From: Candidatus Obscuribacterales bacterium
GTDB lineage: Bacteria; Cyanobacteriota; Vampirovibrionia; Obscuribacterales; Obscuribacteraceae
Assembly (NCBI GenBank): GCA_031292355.1
Contig: JARLHI010000030.1
Span: forward strand, 248,001-312,000
Length of the DNA: 64,000 nucleotides
Direction: 5' to 3'
Part shown: piece by piece, positions 18,234-27,689 of the stretch
Position numbering within the stretch: the stretch's first letter is position 1
Layout: the number at the start of each line of letters is the position of its first letter
Position numbers and translations under genes: made by a program
Notes under the pieces: model-generated
Databases searched by the model: none
What the model was told of the DNA's origin: nothing
Seen by the model: the letters and a program-made list of their open reading frames with translations, nothing else

Positions 18234-19372
18234 CGAGATTCTGTATCAACAATGGCTGATGAAACTTGCTCTTGCTGTTCGGGCAGCAGCCCAGCTGCTC
18301 TTAATGCTTGAGCTATTGAAAGATCATAAGGCGCTCTCAATATCCCGGCTTCGGTAATGATGCCAGCAATAAGATGATTTGGCGTAACATCAAAAGCGGG
18401 ATTGAGTGCAATGGCACCTTTTACAGTCGACAATTTTCCATCGACTTCAAGCACTTCTAACTGACTACGCTCTTCAATAGGAATTTCAGTGCCACTAAAA
18501 ATAGTGGCATCAAAAGTAGAAAGAGGCGCTGCGACATAGAACGGTACTTTATGATGTTGAGCCACTATAGCCAGATTGAAAGTGCCAATTTTATTAGCCG
18601 CGTCACCGTTTCGCGCAATGCGATCGGCGCCGACGATAACCATGTCAATTTTTTGGCTGCTCATTAAATAGCCGGACATATTATCGCAAATCAATGTGGC
18701 AGGAATGCGATCTTGATGCAATTCCCACATAGTGAGCTTAGCGCCTTGATTGCGCGGTCTCGTTTCATCAGCAAATACATGAGGACGCATACCGCGTTGA
18801 TGTGCTGCTCTAATAACACCTATTGCTGTTCCCCAGCCACAAGCGGCAAGAGGACCAGCATTGCAATGAGTGATTATTTTTGCTCCATTTGAAAGCAAGT
18901 CTGCGCCATAGTTGCTGATGGCCAGATTAGTTGAGATGTGTTCATCAAATATCAGTAGAGCTTCGTCTATAACTTGCTTGCAGAAATCCTCAGTTTCGAC
19001 TTTTTGACGCAACAGTTTCTGCACAAAAAGAAGCATGCGATCGGTAGCCCAACGCAGATTCACAGCCGTCGGGCGAGTGGCATCAAGTCGCACTTTGATT
19101 TGCAAAAACTCGGCTGGCAAACTAGTGAAGGGTGTCGTACGGACACGTCTTGCGGCTTCCATAGCAAAACCAAAAGCTGCAGCCACACCAATAGAAGGAC
19201 CGCCGCGGACCACCATATCTTTAATGGCAAAACAGATGTCGTCAAAGCTCGAAGCATTGAAGTATCCAAGCGACTCAGGCAACTTCCGTTGATCCAGAAG
19301 TAAAAGTTGTCCATCTTCGTATTTCAGCGGCAAAACACCGGCTAGCGATCTGGACTCTATTTCAGTGACCAT
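18230..19372 (-). CDS. mtnA: S-methyl-5-thioribose-1-phosphate isomerase
   Basis: MtnA converts 5-methylthioribose-1-phosphate to 5-methylthioribulose-1-phosphate in the methionine salvage pathway (cytoplasm). Family motifs are clear: VVRGGPSIGVAAA near residue 55, ITHCNAGPLAACGWGTA (catalytic Cys region), FADETRPRNQGAKLTMWEL, and VIVGADRIARNGDAANKIGT with the catalytic Asp. ATG 19372 is chosen because GGAG lies 9 nt upstream; an in-frame TTG at 19387 lacks one. It is first in an operon with the AMQP-repeat protein (ATGA overlap) and the amidohydrolase. No other mtn genes are in the window. A terminator separates it from ftsZ. Confidence 0.93.
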   Translation of the reverse strand: MVTEIESRSLAGVLPLKYEDGQLLLLDQRKLPESLGYFNASSFDDICFAIKDMVVRGGPSIGVAAAFGFAMEAARRVRTTPFTSLPAEFLQIKVRLDATRPTAVNLRWATDRMLLFVQKLLRQKVETEDFCKQVIDEALLIFDEHISTNLAISNYGADLLSNGAKIITHCNAGPLAACGWGTAIGVIRAAHQRGMRPHVFADETRPRNQGAKLTMWELHQDRIPATLICDNMSGYLMSSQKIDMVIVGADRIARNGDAANKIGTFNLAIVAQHHKVPFYVAAPLSTFDATIFSGTEIPIEERSQLEVLEVDGKLSTVKGAIALNPAFDVTPNHLIAGIITEAGILRAPYDLSIAQALRAAGLLPEQQEQVSSAIVDTESR

Positions 19373-19423
19373 ATAAAGCGGCTCCAATTAAGCCTCTCAA
19401 TAATACCAGCCGGTCGAGCAAAG

Positions 19424-19457
19424 AAAAAAGGCGAGGCAGGTAATTTCCCGTCTCGCC
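19424..19457 (-). terminator. intrinsic terminator after ftsZ
   Basis: On the minus strand GGCGAG (19457-19452) pairs with CTCGCC (19435-19430). An inner CGGG/CCTG extension allows one G-U pair and a mismatch, and the stem is followed by TTTTTT (19429-19424). It lies between the ftsZ stop and the mtnA start and should insulate the mtnA operon. Confidence 0.8.
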
Positions 19458-19498
19458 CTCAATGTTTTTGCTGTGTTTCTGTGAGTCAGTCTTGCGAC

Positions 19499-20644
19499 TT
19501 AAGTGTTAGGGTTTCTCGCCCTAAGAAACTCCGGAATATCAAGGATATCGCTCGCGATTTTCTTGAATTCGTTGTTACTTGGTTGAGGAGCCGGAATAGG
19601 TCTTGGTTCACGCTGTGGTGGCTGGCTTTGAGCCTGTGGCACCGATGCGTGTCTTATGCCCTGTGTTGGAGCAGCCATGTCAAAACCCGTGGCAATCACA
19701 GTAATCAAGACTTCACCATGCAATCTGTCATCAAGCACAGCACCGAAGATGATGTTTGCATCTTCCGAAACGGCTGAGTAAATCACATTCGCAGCTTCTT
19801 GTACTTCGTGCAAGGTCAGGTCTGGTCCACCGGTGACACTGAATATGACACCAGAAGCGCCATCGATAGTTGCTTCGAGCAATGGGCTGTTAATAGCGTT
19901 GCGGGCAGCTTCAACAGCTCTGCCTTCACCAGTTGCGCGGCCTACCCCCATAAGGGCCGAGCCGGCAGTTTGCATAACGGCTTTGACGTCGGCAAAGTCT
20001 ACGTTGATTAAGCCAGGCACTGTGATGATATCGGAGATACCCTGCACACCTTGCATCAAGACCTTGTCGGCTTCAACGAATGCTTCTTGCATTGAAGCGC
20101 GATGATCGACAACTTCCAGCAAGCGCTGATTAGGAATAACAATCAAAGTGTCGACACGAGATTTGATTTCGTTGATTCCGGCTTCTGCTTGGGTGCCACG
20201 ACGGCGACCCTCAAACAAGAAAGGACGGGAAACAACGCCTACTGTAAGAGCACCCATTTCTTTTGCCACTTCGGCAACGATTGGAGCTGCACCAGTTCCG
20301 GTGCCGCCGCCCATACCGGCAGCGATAAAGACCATGTCTGCGCCAGCTAATGCTGCGGCAATTTCTTCTCTACTTTCTTCAGCGGCCTTAGTGCCAACTT
20401 GTGGATTGCCACCAGCACCAAGACCTCTGGTCAATTTGGCGCCGATTTGCAGTCGGTTCTTCGCAGCTGAAAGGTCGAGAGCCTGAGCATCTGTATTGCA
20501 AGACCAGAACTCAACACCGTTTAGACCGGCAGCAATCATTCGATTGACAGCATTGGAGCCAGCGCCACCGCAGCCAATTACTTTGATATTTGCTTTTAAT
20601 TCCAACTGTTTAACCTTATCGTTTTTTTCCACTCGCTCAAGCAC
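19499..20644 (-). CDS. ftsZ: cell division protein FtsZ
   Basis: The tubulin-like GTPase that forms the cytokinetic ring. Seen: [13 protein letters not shown] (24-36), NTDAQAL, the tubulin signature GGGTGTG (112-118), the T7 region [11 protein letters not shown], a Pro/Gln-rich linker (about 325-355), and a conserved C-terminal peptide [12 protein letters not shown] (364-375) for FtsA/SepF/ZipN-type partners. EFW..NTDAQAL and [12 protein letters not shown] are like cyanobacterial FtsZ. Start GTG 20644 has GAGG 9 nt upstream; GTG 20632 is an alternative. The gene stands alone, not in a dcw cluster, and is followed by a good terminator. The leader holds two adjacent hairpins (20702-20745). Confidence 0.97.
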   Translation of the reverse strand: MLERVEKNDKVKQLELKANIKVIGCGGAGSNAVNRMIAAGLNGVEFWSCNTDAQALDLSAAKNRLQIGAKLTRGLGAGGNPQVGTKAAEESREEIAAALAGADMVFIAAGMGGGTGTGAAPIVAEVAKEMGALTVGVVSRPFLFEGRRRGTQAEAGINEIKSRVDTLIVIPNQRLLEVVDHRASMQEAFVEADKVLMQGVQGISDIITVPGLINVDFADVKAVMQTAGSALMGVGRATGEGRAVEAARNAINSPLLEATIDGASGVIFSVTGGPDLTLHEVQEAANVIYSAVSEDANIIFGAVLDDRLHGEVLITVIATGFDMAAPTQGIRHASVPQAQSQPPQREPRPIPAPQPSNNEFKKIASDILDIPEFLRARNPNT

Positions 20645-20701
20645 GACTGAGAACCTCGTGTGTAGGTCGCATATTTATCTATCAAATGAAACGGAGGGCT
20701 C

Positions 20702-20745
20702 AGCTGACGTGCCTTAAGCACGCTCAGCTAGCGTTTCCCACGCTA
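20702..20745 (-). promoter_or_regulatory. two adjacent hairpins in ftsZ leader
   Basis: The roughly 300-nt gap 20645-20945 upstream of ftsZ holds no gene. Within it, 20702-20712 (AGCTGA+CGTGC) is complementary to 20718-20729 (GCACG, one bulged C, TCAGCT), an 11-bp bulged stem with a 5-nt loop. Immediately beside it TAGCGT/ACGCTA (20729-20734 and 20740-20745) forms a second stem. On the minus strand they lie about 60-100 nt before the ftsZ start with no U tract, so they look like 5'-UTR structure rather than a terminator. They could also be operator DNA. Confidence 0.45.
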
Positions 20746-20945
20746 TACCAACGGTTCATCCATTCGGTAATGGTAGAAGGTATCTAATGTATTTGCAAGG
20801 TATGAAACCAGCTATGTGTTTAACCTTTTCACAGTAAGAAGGTACACCCATAATGGTTTAAAAGAGTTGCCAGCAGCTTGACATCGCACCGACAGCCTAC
20901 CCCAAAAATATTTTGGTCGTCTGGATAAGATTTTCTAAAACTAGC

Positions 20946-21776
20946 CTATTTATGGTCCTTTGCCGCCGCTTTAATCTTCTCAAGCGTCACTTTAGCCTCT
21001 TTATTATCAGGCTCTAGGGTGCAGGCGGATTCAGCGTATTTAATCGCCACCGGATAATTTCCATCGGCTGCGTTAATGCCTGCCAATAGGCGAAATGCGT
21101 CTACATTTTTCTTATCCAACTCAACACAACGTTGCAAAGCCTTCAACGCTTCCTTGCGGTCATTCTTCAAAGCAAGAGCATTGCCAAGATAATACAAAGT
21201 GTCTGCATCGTCGGGCTTGAGCTCGTTGGCCTTCTTTTCTTCGACGATTTGACTGTCATAATCACCCTTCAAGCCAAACATCATGCCCAGATCCCGGTGA
21301 GCGCCAGCGTGATTTGCATTCAACTTTATGGTCGTCTTGAATTCATTCATAGCATCGTCAGGATTGTTGCTGGTTCGGCTGAGGACCTGGCCGAGCTTAT
21401 AGTGGGCATCTGGGTCATTGGGCTGATATTTGATTCCGTTCTTCAACGTGTTGCCGGCTTCTTTATAGTTACCTTTGCGAATTTGTGCCCGAGCAAGACC
21501 TACATAAGACTCGATGTCGTCTGGTTTAAGCTTGATTGCTTCTTTAAACTGCTCCATTGCACCATCGACATTGTTTGCAGACAAATATGCTAAACCCAGT
21601 CCTTTTCTCGTTCTGAAATTTTTCGGATTAGCGTCGATACCGGCTTTGAACCGAACAATAGTGGCATTTATCTCATCACGGTCACTGTCGGCTGCAAAGA
21701 CAGCGTTGCCGCAAGTCCCAGTCACACTTATACAAGCTGTGACAAACGCCCAAGTTAAAGCCTTCGATAATTGCAT
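20946..21776 (-). CDS. secreted TPR protein
   Basis: A 276-residue protein with signal peptide (LTWAFVTACISVTGTCGNAVFA) and about six consecutive canonical TPRs (34-residue units ending DPDAH, NANHAGAH, KPDDADTLYYLGNAL and similar), covering nearly the whole mature chain. GAGG lies 5 nt before the ATG. It is 36 nt downstream of another TPR gene on the same strand, so the two form an operon. Likely an extracytoplasmic scaffold; no enzymatic domain. Confidence 0.88.
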   Translation of the reverse strand: MQLSKALTWAFVTACISVTGTCGNAVFAADSDRDEINATIVRFKAGIDANPKNFRTRKGLGLAYLSANNVDGAMEQFKEAIKLKPDDIESYVGLARAQIRKGNYKEAGNTLKNGIKYQPNDPDAHYKLGQVLSRTSNNPDDAMNEFKTTIKLNANHAGAHRDLGMMFGLKGDYDSQIVEEKKANELKPDDADTLYYLGNALALKNDRKEALKALQRCVELDKKNVDAFRLLAGINAADGNYPVAIKYAESACTLEPDNKEAKVTLEKIKAAAKDHK

Positions 21777-21812
21777 TTCAACCTCATTCGTATTTTTCTT
21801 ATTTTTAAACCG

Positions 21813-22727
21813 TCATCTAGTCAAACTGCCCGGATTAACCGCTACTTTTTGATGCAACAGATTAGAAAGGGCCTCTTTTGCCGCTGAATCTTTGGGATTA
21901 AGAGCAATGCCTTTGCGGTAAGCATCGATAGAGTCCGCTTTGCTGCCTGAGCCGTCATAAGCTTCACCAAGAACAAGGAAAGCAAACTGATTGTTTGAAT
22001 CTAGTTTGATCGCTTCCTTTTCAGCAGCAATTGCCGTTTTGTAATCTTTTTTCTGGACATAACACTTGCCCAATCCAGCATAAGCCAGAGAATTTTTGGG
22101 ATTGATTTTAATCAGCTCCAGATAAGTGCCGATTGCTGGTTCCGTTTGTTCTGACATCTGTTGAGCCACAGCCAGGTCATAGAGAGCTTTCTGATTATCA
22201 GGAGAAAGTTTCAACACAGCCTTCAATTGTTGAACGGCGTATTCTGTATAGCCTAATTGCTGCAAGCAAATTGCTAGATTTCCGCGGGCCGAAATATTGC
22301 GAGGCTCAAGTTCAAGCACTTGTTTGAACTGCCCAGCTGCTTCATTCCAGCTTTGTTTTTTGAGAAACAATTCGCCCAGTAAATTTCGCGCCTGGGGATT
22401 TTTCAATTCCAATTTCAAAGACTCAAAAGATTCGAGCATTGCGCGTTCATCTTGTCCGCAAAGGGCAAGTGTTTTGCTTAACTCTAAATGTGCCTCGTAA
22501 CTTTTGGGACGGTCTTTTACTATCTGCTCAAACGTTTGTACCGCTTGAGCATAAGCACCTTGCCCTCTGAGCTTTTTACCGTTGAGTAGCAGCTGGTCGT
22601 CAGCAGTGACGGCACCAGAACCAGGCGCGGACGCCTGTTTAAAAAACATATTGCCAGCTTGACTTTCACAAGAAATGGCAAAGACTGCAATTATCGTCCC
22701 TAAAAGCGCCAGATTTTTGCTATTCAT
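21813..22727 (-). CDS. secreted TPR protein
   Basis: Start placed at ATG 22727, where a signal peptide begins (MNSKNLALLGTIIAVFAISC, possibly a lipobox-like AISC). The open frame extends to 22769 but the extra 14 residues are polar, arise from a direct-repeat tract and lack a ribosome site. About seven TPR units follow (for example AHLELSKTLALCGQDERAM, ARGNLAICLQQLGYTEYA). Upstream partner of the 276-residue TPR gene. Paralogous in style, probably from duplication, but the sequences are quite diverged. Confidence 0.83.
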   Translation of the reverse strand: MNSKNLALLGTIIAVFAISCESQAGNMFFKQASAPGSGAVTADDQLLLNGKKLRGQGAYAQAVQTFEQIVKDRPKSYEAHLELSKTLALCGQDERAMLESFESLKLELKNPQARNLLGELFLKKQSWNEAAGQFKQVLELEPRNISARGNLAICLQQLGYTEYAVQQLKAVLKLSPDNQKALYDLAVAQQMSEQTEPAIGTYLELIKINPKNSLAYAGLGKCYVQKKDYKTAIAAEKEAIKLDSNNQFAFLVLGEAYDGSGSKADSIDAYRKGIALNPKDSAAKEALSNLLHQKVAVNPGSLTR

Positions 22728-23100
22728 ATCGTTGCATGTCGTTGCATGTCGTCGCCGTGTCGTCGCCATCGCTGAATCATTTAGTTGGCGATTACGTCCA
22801 AACTGTCGATGACATTATAAGCGCTTGGATGAGAAACCAGACAAATGCACGATTTATTCGAAAACTCATATGCAAACGAAGCATTAAAGATGGTGCCTCT
22901 ATAACCAATAAGATATGCAAGGAAATTCAATGAGACGCAGTTCTCTAGACAGCACAGAGTAATTACGGGTTTTCAAGGTCTCGATTGGTTCAATTCCAAC
23001 AATTCAAACACGCATACATGTGTTCCTTCGATCAAGAAAAAGGTAAACTGGCGAACAATGTCTCTATAAGCACTCCCCGTCAAAAGCAAAAAACAAAAAG
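22728..23100. other. divergent intergenic region with a 10-bp direct repeat
   Basis: About 370 nt between a minus-strand TPR gene and the plus-strand DUF445 gene. GTTGCATGTC occurs twice in tandem (22731-22750), followed by related GTCGCCGT/GTCGTCGCC sequence, right at the TPR gene start. Open frames here (for example 22985-23173) have no protein-like features. A tRNA-like GGTTCAATTCC at 22988 lacks matching arms and was rejected. Confidence 0.35.
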
Positions 23101-24399
23101 ATGCCGCTGGACCCTATTTTTGGACAATTTCACTGGGCAGCGTTGGTTGCAAGCCCAACGACAATCGCCGTAAAAATTGCCTTGCCTTTGTTTTACTTTA
23201 CTTTGCATGGGTGGTTCGCAACAGCGATGGCAGTGCTTGCGCTGTTTCGTCCTTATGAACCATGGTATTTTCCCGGCACCAAACTGCAACTACCCCTGAC
23301 ACCAGGAATTTTCCCCAAGCGCCAGGCCAAATTAGCAACGGCTGTGGCCACCACCATCACCGACACGCTGTTGACTACCGCCGACATTCGTGGGCAAGTA
23401 GAGTCACTGCTAACCGAACAAAACATCTACGCCACGGTCAGCTTGTTTGTCGATTCAGTTTTACTCGAATTTAGAGACACGGCCAAATTACACAGACTGG
23501 CGTCAGATCTAGCCGAACTTAGTCCGACTCTTTTGCACCACTTTATTGAATCGACAATCGACGGTCTTCAAAGTGGCAAAGAAACTCGAGTTACGACGAT
23601 TACCGAAAAGCTCTTTGATCAAGTGATCATAAATGTCAAAATCAATCCCGAACAATCAAATGAGATAGCAAGCCGCATTATCGAAGCATTTCTCACGCCG
23701 GCGAAGTTGCGCAGTCTCGTCATCACTATATTAAGTCCGCAAAACATCAACGCCATCGATGAATCAATTCAAATTCACGCCGGTGGGCCTTACAAAATTC
23801 TCGCGCGCATCATTGGCGTCAAAAGAGTTTGCTACGAGTGGCGCAATTTTCTAGAAAAGGAACCAGATGAATCAGAAAAAGTAATTGGTGAATTGATCAA
23901 ACGATTCGGCATTCAAAATCAAATGGCCATGGCTATTCAGAACTTCGACATGAAGTCCTTGCCTTTGCAATCAATTGCCAAACTCAAACAAAACCTGGTT
24001 CAATTCGTCGAAACGTTTTTACTTGAACACAAGCAAGACCTGCTTGATGCAGTGACGAAAATACAAGGCGAGACTCTGGCGTCGGTAAGAGCGGCCGTTC
24101 AAAGATTCAATCCCGAATCGATACCGCAACCCTGGATCGATCGTACGAAAGCGGATTTGTCGTCTTTTGCCTACGCTTATCTCAAGCGTGAGCTCGGAGT
24201 CTTGCTAGAAAAGGCCATTCCTGCTCTAGGAATGTACGCCTTAATCACACGCAAAATCGAATTATTTTCACCGGCACAGCTGGAAAAGCTCGTCAGACGA
24301 GTCTGCGACAGGGAATTGCACTGGCTCGAATTCTTCGGCGGCTTCATTGGATTCGTCATGGGCATCAGTCAGGTCGTTATCAATGCCTTATTTCCTTAA
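23101..24399 (+). CDS. DUF445 family membrane-associated protein
   Basis: A 432-residue protein with the DUF445/YheB layout: an N-terminal membrane segment followed by LALFRPYEPWYFPG and LPLTPGIFPKRQAKLA (family signature), a long helical soluble middle with repeated YATVSLFVDSVL-type amphipathic helices, and a C-terminal hydrophobic segment LEFFGGFIGFVMGISQVVI. DUF445 proteins are inner-membrane proteins of unknown function. The ATG follows an A-rich tract without a clear Shine-Dalgarno site. The Ser/Thr kinase follows 112 nt downstream. Confidence 0.88.
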   Translation: MPLDPIFGQFHWAALVASPTTIAVKIALPLFYFTLHGWFATAMAVLALFRPYEPWYFPGTKLQLPLTPGIFPKRQAKLATAVATTITDTLLTTADIRGQVESLLTEQNIYATVSLFVDSVLLEFRDTAKLHRLASDLAELSPTLLHHFIESTIDGLQSGKETRVTTITEKLFDQVIINVKINPEQSNEIASRIIEAFLTPAKLRSLVITILSPQNINAIDESIQIHAGGPYKILARIIGVKRVCYEWRNFLEKEPDESEKVIGELIKRFGIQNQMAMAIQNFDMKSLPLQSIAKLKQNLVQFVETFLLEHKQDLLDAVTKIQGETLASVRAAVQRFNPESIPQPWIDRTKADLSSFAYAYLKRELGVLLEKAIPALGMYALITRKIELFSPAQLEKLVRRVCDRELHWLEFFGGFIGFVMGISQVVINALFP

Positions 24400-24511
24400 T
24401 TTGAAAGTCTGGTTTCCATGTCACAAGAGAGTGAATAACATCAAGGAAAATGTTCGACACAGTACGCCGATTTTCTCAGCCGTAGGCTAATATTGGCTAT
24501 CAGGTCAAAGC

Positions 24512-26005
24512 ATGCTCCTTAAAGAAACCCTCAAAGCCTTAAAACGAAAACGCATAGTACGAGCGCTAAGCCCGTTAGTGCCGCGTCTCCCGGGAAATAG
24601 TAGACCGCCCAGATATCGCGTTCAAATTCCCCCTGACGCTCAGGATTTGCTCGTTGGCATGACACTTGCCGATAATTTTTACGTACTTTCAGTGCTCGGC
24701 TACGGCGGTATGTCAGTTGTTTACAAAGCCAAGCGACTGAAAAAACCTCGGGTCGTTGCCGTTAAAACTTTACGGCTGCAAAGTCTTTCAGACGAGCGTA
24801 CGGTCAAACGATTCGAGCGCGAAGCAGAGCTTTTGCAGCATCTCAATCATCCACGCATCGTTCAGGTGTTCTATTCTGGCACGACCAAGCGCGGTCAGCC
24901 CTATTTCGTCATGGACTATTTGACCGGCGAAAATCTTTCGACCATCTTTAAAGAACGCGGCGCACTCTCAGCAGCTCGGGTCAGAGACATATTCAGTCAG
25001 GTCTGCGGCGCAGTCGATCACGCTCACCGCTGCGGCGTTGTCCACCGAGACTTGAAGCCTGGCAACATTATGATCACAAAGGATGAAACCGGCAAAGATC
25101 TCGTTAAGGTAGTTGATTTCGGCATCGCCAGATTTGAACAAGAAGCTCAAAGACTGACTCGAATGGGTGAAGTCTGGGGCTCGCCCATCTATATGAGTCC
25201 CGAGCAATGCATGGGCTCACAACTTGACACTAGATCAGACATTTATTCGCTGGGTGTGGTGATGTACGAAGCAATCACCGCACGCGTTCCTTTTCTCGGG
25301 AAAAATTATGTCGAAACTATGACGCTGCAAATCATGAATCACCCCAAGCCATTTGCTGAAATGTGCCCGGGTAAGACCTTTTTGCCGGCCCTTGAAAAAG
25401 TAGTACGCAAGGCGCTCGAAAAAGAGCCCGATAAACGCTATCAAAGTATGAGCGAACTGCGTGCCGATCTCGACCTTGCAGTACCTAGAGGCAAAACGTT
25501 TACGAATTTGCAAGAAGTGCCAGACACTCTCGAATTCGCCGAAGGGAAAATACGTCAAAGTAATGACGCGTTTGAGGGAAGCATTCCTGGCGGCAGAATT
25601 TCAAAAAGCAAAAATGCCTCATCTCGAAGCAACATGACCTCAGTTAAAAAGCCGACGAGTGGTGTATCCGGAACCAGATATCCATCCGCTCAAAGCACTC
25701 AAAACAGGATGGCCGCAGGCTCAAATACAAGGCCGCCGTCGAATTTCTGGCCGCGTACAGCGCGTTTTTTCCTGTTTACCGCTTTTGTCGTGATGGGCAT
25801 CACACTCATCGCTCTTGCTGTGCAAGTAGCTAAATCAGTAGCCGCGCACCACAGAGAGACCGACTACTTAAATACGCCTAACATAATGGAAGAACCGCAG
25901 TCTGACGACTTACACCAAACGAAAACAGACAACTTGGAAACGCCACCACCAATGATACCGATTATCCCTGGCACTCCAGAAACTACTGATACACCAATGA
26001 AATAA
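24512..26005 (+). CDS. membrane-anchored Ser/Thr protein kinase (Hanks type)
   Basis: A 497-residue PknB-like kinase. Gly-rich loop GYGGMSVV (63-70), ATP-binding Lys-85 in VAVKTL, catalytic HRDLKPGN (Asp-180), DFG (202-204), and activation-segment end MSPEQ (228-232) are intact, so it should be active. Residues about 340-415 are a Ser/Thr/Lys/Arg-rich linker, a likely autophosphorylation region. One transmembrane helix follows (FFLFTAFVVMGITLIALAV, about 425-445), then about 50 Thr/Pro-rich outer residues with no PASTA repeats. About 45 basic residues precede the kinase. It converges on the poly-Gln protein gene; 7 nt between stops. Confidence 0.93.
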   Translation: MLLKETLKALKRKRIVRALSPLVPRLPGNSRPPRYRVQIPPDAQDLLVGMTLADNFYVLSVLGYGGMSVVYKAKRLKKPRVVAVKTLRLQSLSDERTVKRFEREAELLQHLNHPRIVQVFYSGTTKRGQPYFVMDYLTGENLSTIFKERGALSAARVRDIFSQVCGAVDHAHRCGVVHRDLKPGNIMITKDETGKDLVKVVDFGIARFEQEAQRLTRMGEVWGSPIYMSPEQCMGSQLDTRSDIYSLGVVMYEAITARVPFLGKNYVETMTLQIMNHPKPFAEMCPGKTFLPALEKVVRKALEKEPDKRYQSMSELRADLDLAVPRGKTFTNLQEVPDTLEFAEGKIRQSNDAFEGSIPGGRISKSKNASSRSNMTSVKKPTSGVSGTRYPSAQSTQNRMAAGSNTRPPSNFWPRTARFFLFTAFVVMGITLIALAVQVAKSVAAHHRETDYLNTPNIMEEPQSDDLHQTKTDNLETPPPMIPIIPGTPETTDTPMK

Positions 26006-26012
26006 ACAGTAG

Positions 26013-27689
26013 TCAGCGTTTGCGTCGATAGTAATCGAGCAGTTCCTGGCTCACTTTGCGATAGTCATTCAAACGGGCCGAAAATTTTAGAGCCGCATCT
26101 GCTCTTGCAAATTCCTTCGAGTTAAAGGCGTCAGCTCCGGCTTTGGCTACGACTTCCAGTTCTTTATCGATAGACATCAATAAAATACTCAACGCAGCAG
26201 GAAGATTCATCGGTCCATTTGGTGGCGCAACAGGTGCTGGTGTAGCCATTGGAGCTGGTCTTTGTTGTTGTTGTTGTTGTTGTTGTTGCAAGGTTTGTGC
26301 TGGTGGCGGGATAACACCTGCAGCATTACCAAGATTTGACATTACCTGCTCGCCATTGGCCGCACCAGGAACTGGTCTTGTCGCTTTTTCTTGTTCTAAT
26401 CGAATTTTTGCGGCGGCCGCCTGAAAATCAGGCATATTTACATGACTAGCATTGGAGAAATTAATATTGGCGGTTCGCGGCCCTTGTGCTGCTTGCACCG
26501 CCTGCGGTGCACCGGGTTCCGGCGATGTGTTTTGCGAGTATCTAGGATCGGGAGCCATTGGATTTGCGCCCTGTGTGAGCAATTCAAGCTCGCGCTTGAT
26601 GTGCGAAGGCAGTGGTTCGTTAAAATCCTTAGAGTTGTTTTCTTTCGCTTCCGGAGGTACTTGAATGTTCTCATGCAAACGCGAGGCAATTGGCTTGCTT
26701 TGATAAGTCCCATTCATTGAGGCGTTTATGTCTTCGATGAACGCTTCTTGATAGTATCTTTGCGTTTCTTGATCGACAACGGGATCAGCAGGTGCTGGCG
26801 CTAACCCTAAAAGTTCAAGATCGAAGCATTCGTTTTCTTCGATTTCACCTGTGGCGTGACGAATCAAGCCATTAAAAAGTTCTCGCTGGATGACTGGAAA
26901 CATTTCGCGGCGAAGCGGCGAACGATTGATGTGCCACGAGACATTGAGCCCCTCGCAAGCAGGCTCCATCATAAAAAATGGACGAAAATTGGAAGTGCTT
27001 AATGCGAATCCGATCAATTTGTCAGCCGGCAAAATAAAAACCTGAATATATTCGAGCGTTCCTTTGATGACCATCGTCCATCGTCTTGTGGACATGCGTC
27101 CACTGAAGATGACCACTAAATTATTGTCAGTGGAATGCTGCGTGGGGATGCCTTCTTTCGAGAGGAATGGGCGAATCCAATTCAATTCCAGCTCTGTACC
27201 AGTGGCAAACTTGTTCATCTCATAAGCACAATTTTGAAACACATCGAACATTTGATCGATGAGCCCAATCATATTTTCTTTAATGGCATTTTCTTGTTCA
27301 TGAACACTCACACCCATAGCCGCGCGTCCACTCATCGAAGCACGATGATCGGCGTCATTGGCATAGGAAGAAAGGACGCGACTCTTCCATAAGCCGCGAA
27401 CATGGTCTTCAGGTGATTCTTCGGACATCGACTGCTGTCCGCCAACCTGAGTAAAGGCCATAGGCGGCGTTTGAAGAGCCGGCTGAGCAGTCATTGATTG
27501 ATTGCCGTGGCGCAGTGAAATCTCTTCAGAACGAGCGATTGCGTCAAGTTCCTGAGCAATTTTAGTAGCATCTTGTGGCACCTGCGCGGCCGCCATGCGA
27601 TATCGGGTGCCGCCAACACGTTTTTGACCTGCAGATTGATTACTTGCTTGCTGAGCTCTAAGACGCGTCGCCGTATCTTTAGCTGACAT
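26013..27689 (-). CDS. uncharacterised protein with poly-Gln tract
   Basis: Start ATG 27689 is chosen for GGGAG 7-8 nt upstream; the longer frame to 27719 lacks one. About 558 residues. An N-terminal Ala/Gln/Thr-rich disordered part is followed by a folded core (about 120-310) with GLIDQMFDVFQNCAYEMNKF (split), RRWTMVIKG and FFMMEPACEGLNVSWHI. The C-terminal half is Pro/Ala/Gln-rich and includes nine Gln in a row. A final helical segment (about 505-558) contains LSILLMSIDKELEVVAKAGADA. No known family recognised; no signal peptide or TM helix, so probably cytoplasmic. Its closeness to the kinase suggests, but does not show, a substrate or partner relation. Confidence 0.75.
   Translation of the reverse strand: MSAKDTATRLRAQQASNQSAGQKRVGGTRYRMAAAQVPQDATKIAQELDAIARSEEISLRHGNQSMTAQPALQTPPMAFTQVGGQQSMSEESPEDHVRGLWKSRVLSSYANDADHRASMSGRAAMGVSVHEQENAIKENMIGLIDQMFDVFQNCAYEMNKFATGTELELNWIRPFLSKEGIPTQHSTDNNLVVIFSGRMSTRRWTMVIKGTLEYIQVFILPADKLIGFALSTSNFRPFFMMEPACEGLNVSWHINRSPLRREMFPVIQRELFNGLIRHATGEIEENECFDLELLGLAPAPADPVVDQETQRYYQEAFIEDINASMNGTYQSKPIASRLHENIQVPPEAKENNSKDFNEPLPSHIKRELELLTQGANPMAPDPRYSQNTSPEPGAPQAVQAAQGPRTANINFSNASHVNMPDFQAAAAKIRLEQEKATRPVPGAANGEQVMSNLGNAAGVIPPPAQTLQQQQQQQQQRPAPMATPAPVAPPNGPMNLPAALSILLMSIDKELEVVAKAGADAFNSKEFARADAALKFSARLNDYRKVSQELLDYYRRKR
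26262..26288. repeat. trinucleotide (TTG/CAA)9 repeat inside CDS
   Basis: Nine perfect CAA codons on the minus strand encode the poly-Gln run. The single codon used throughout points to slippage expansion. In-frame length variation between strains would be expected. Confidence 0.93.

Noticed and set aside
22985..23010. tRNA-like T-loop (GGTTCAATTCC)
   Set aside because: No matching acceptor, D or anticodon arms upstream; the T stem pairs over only four positions.
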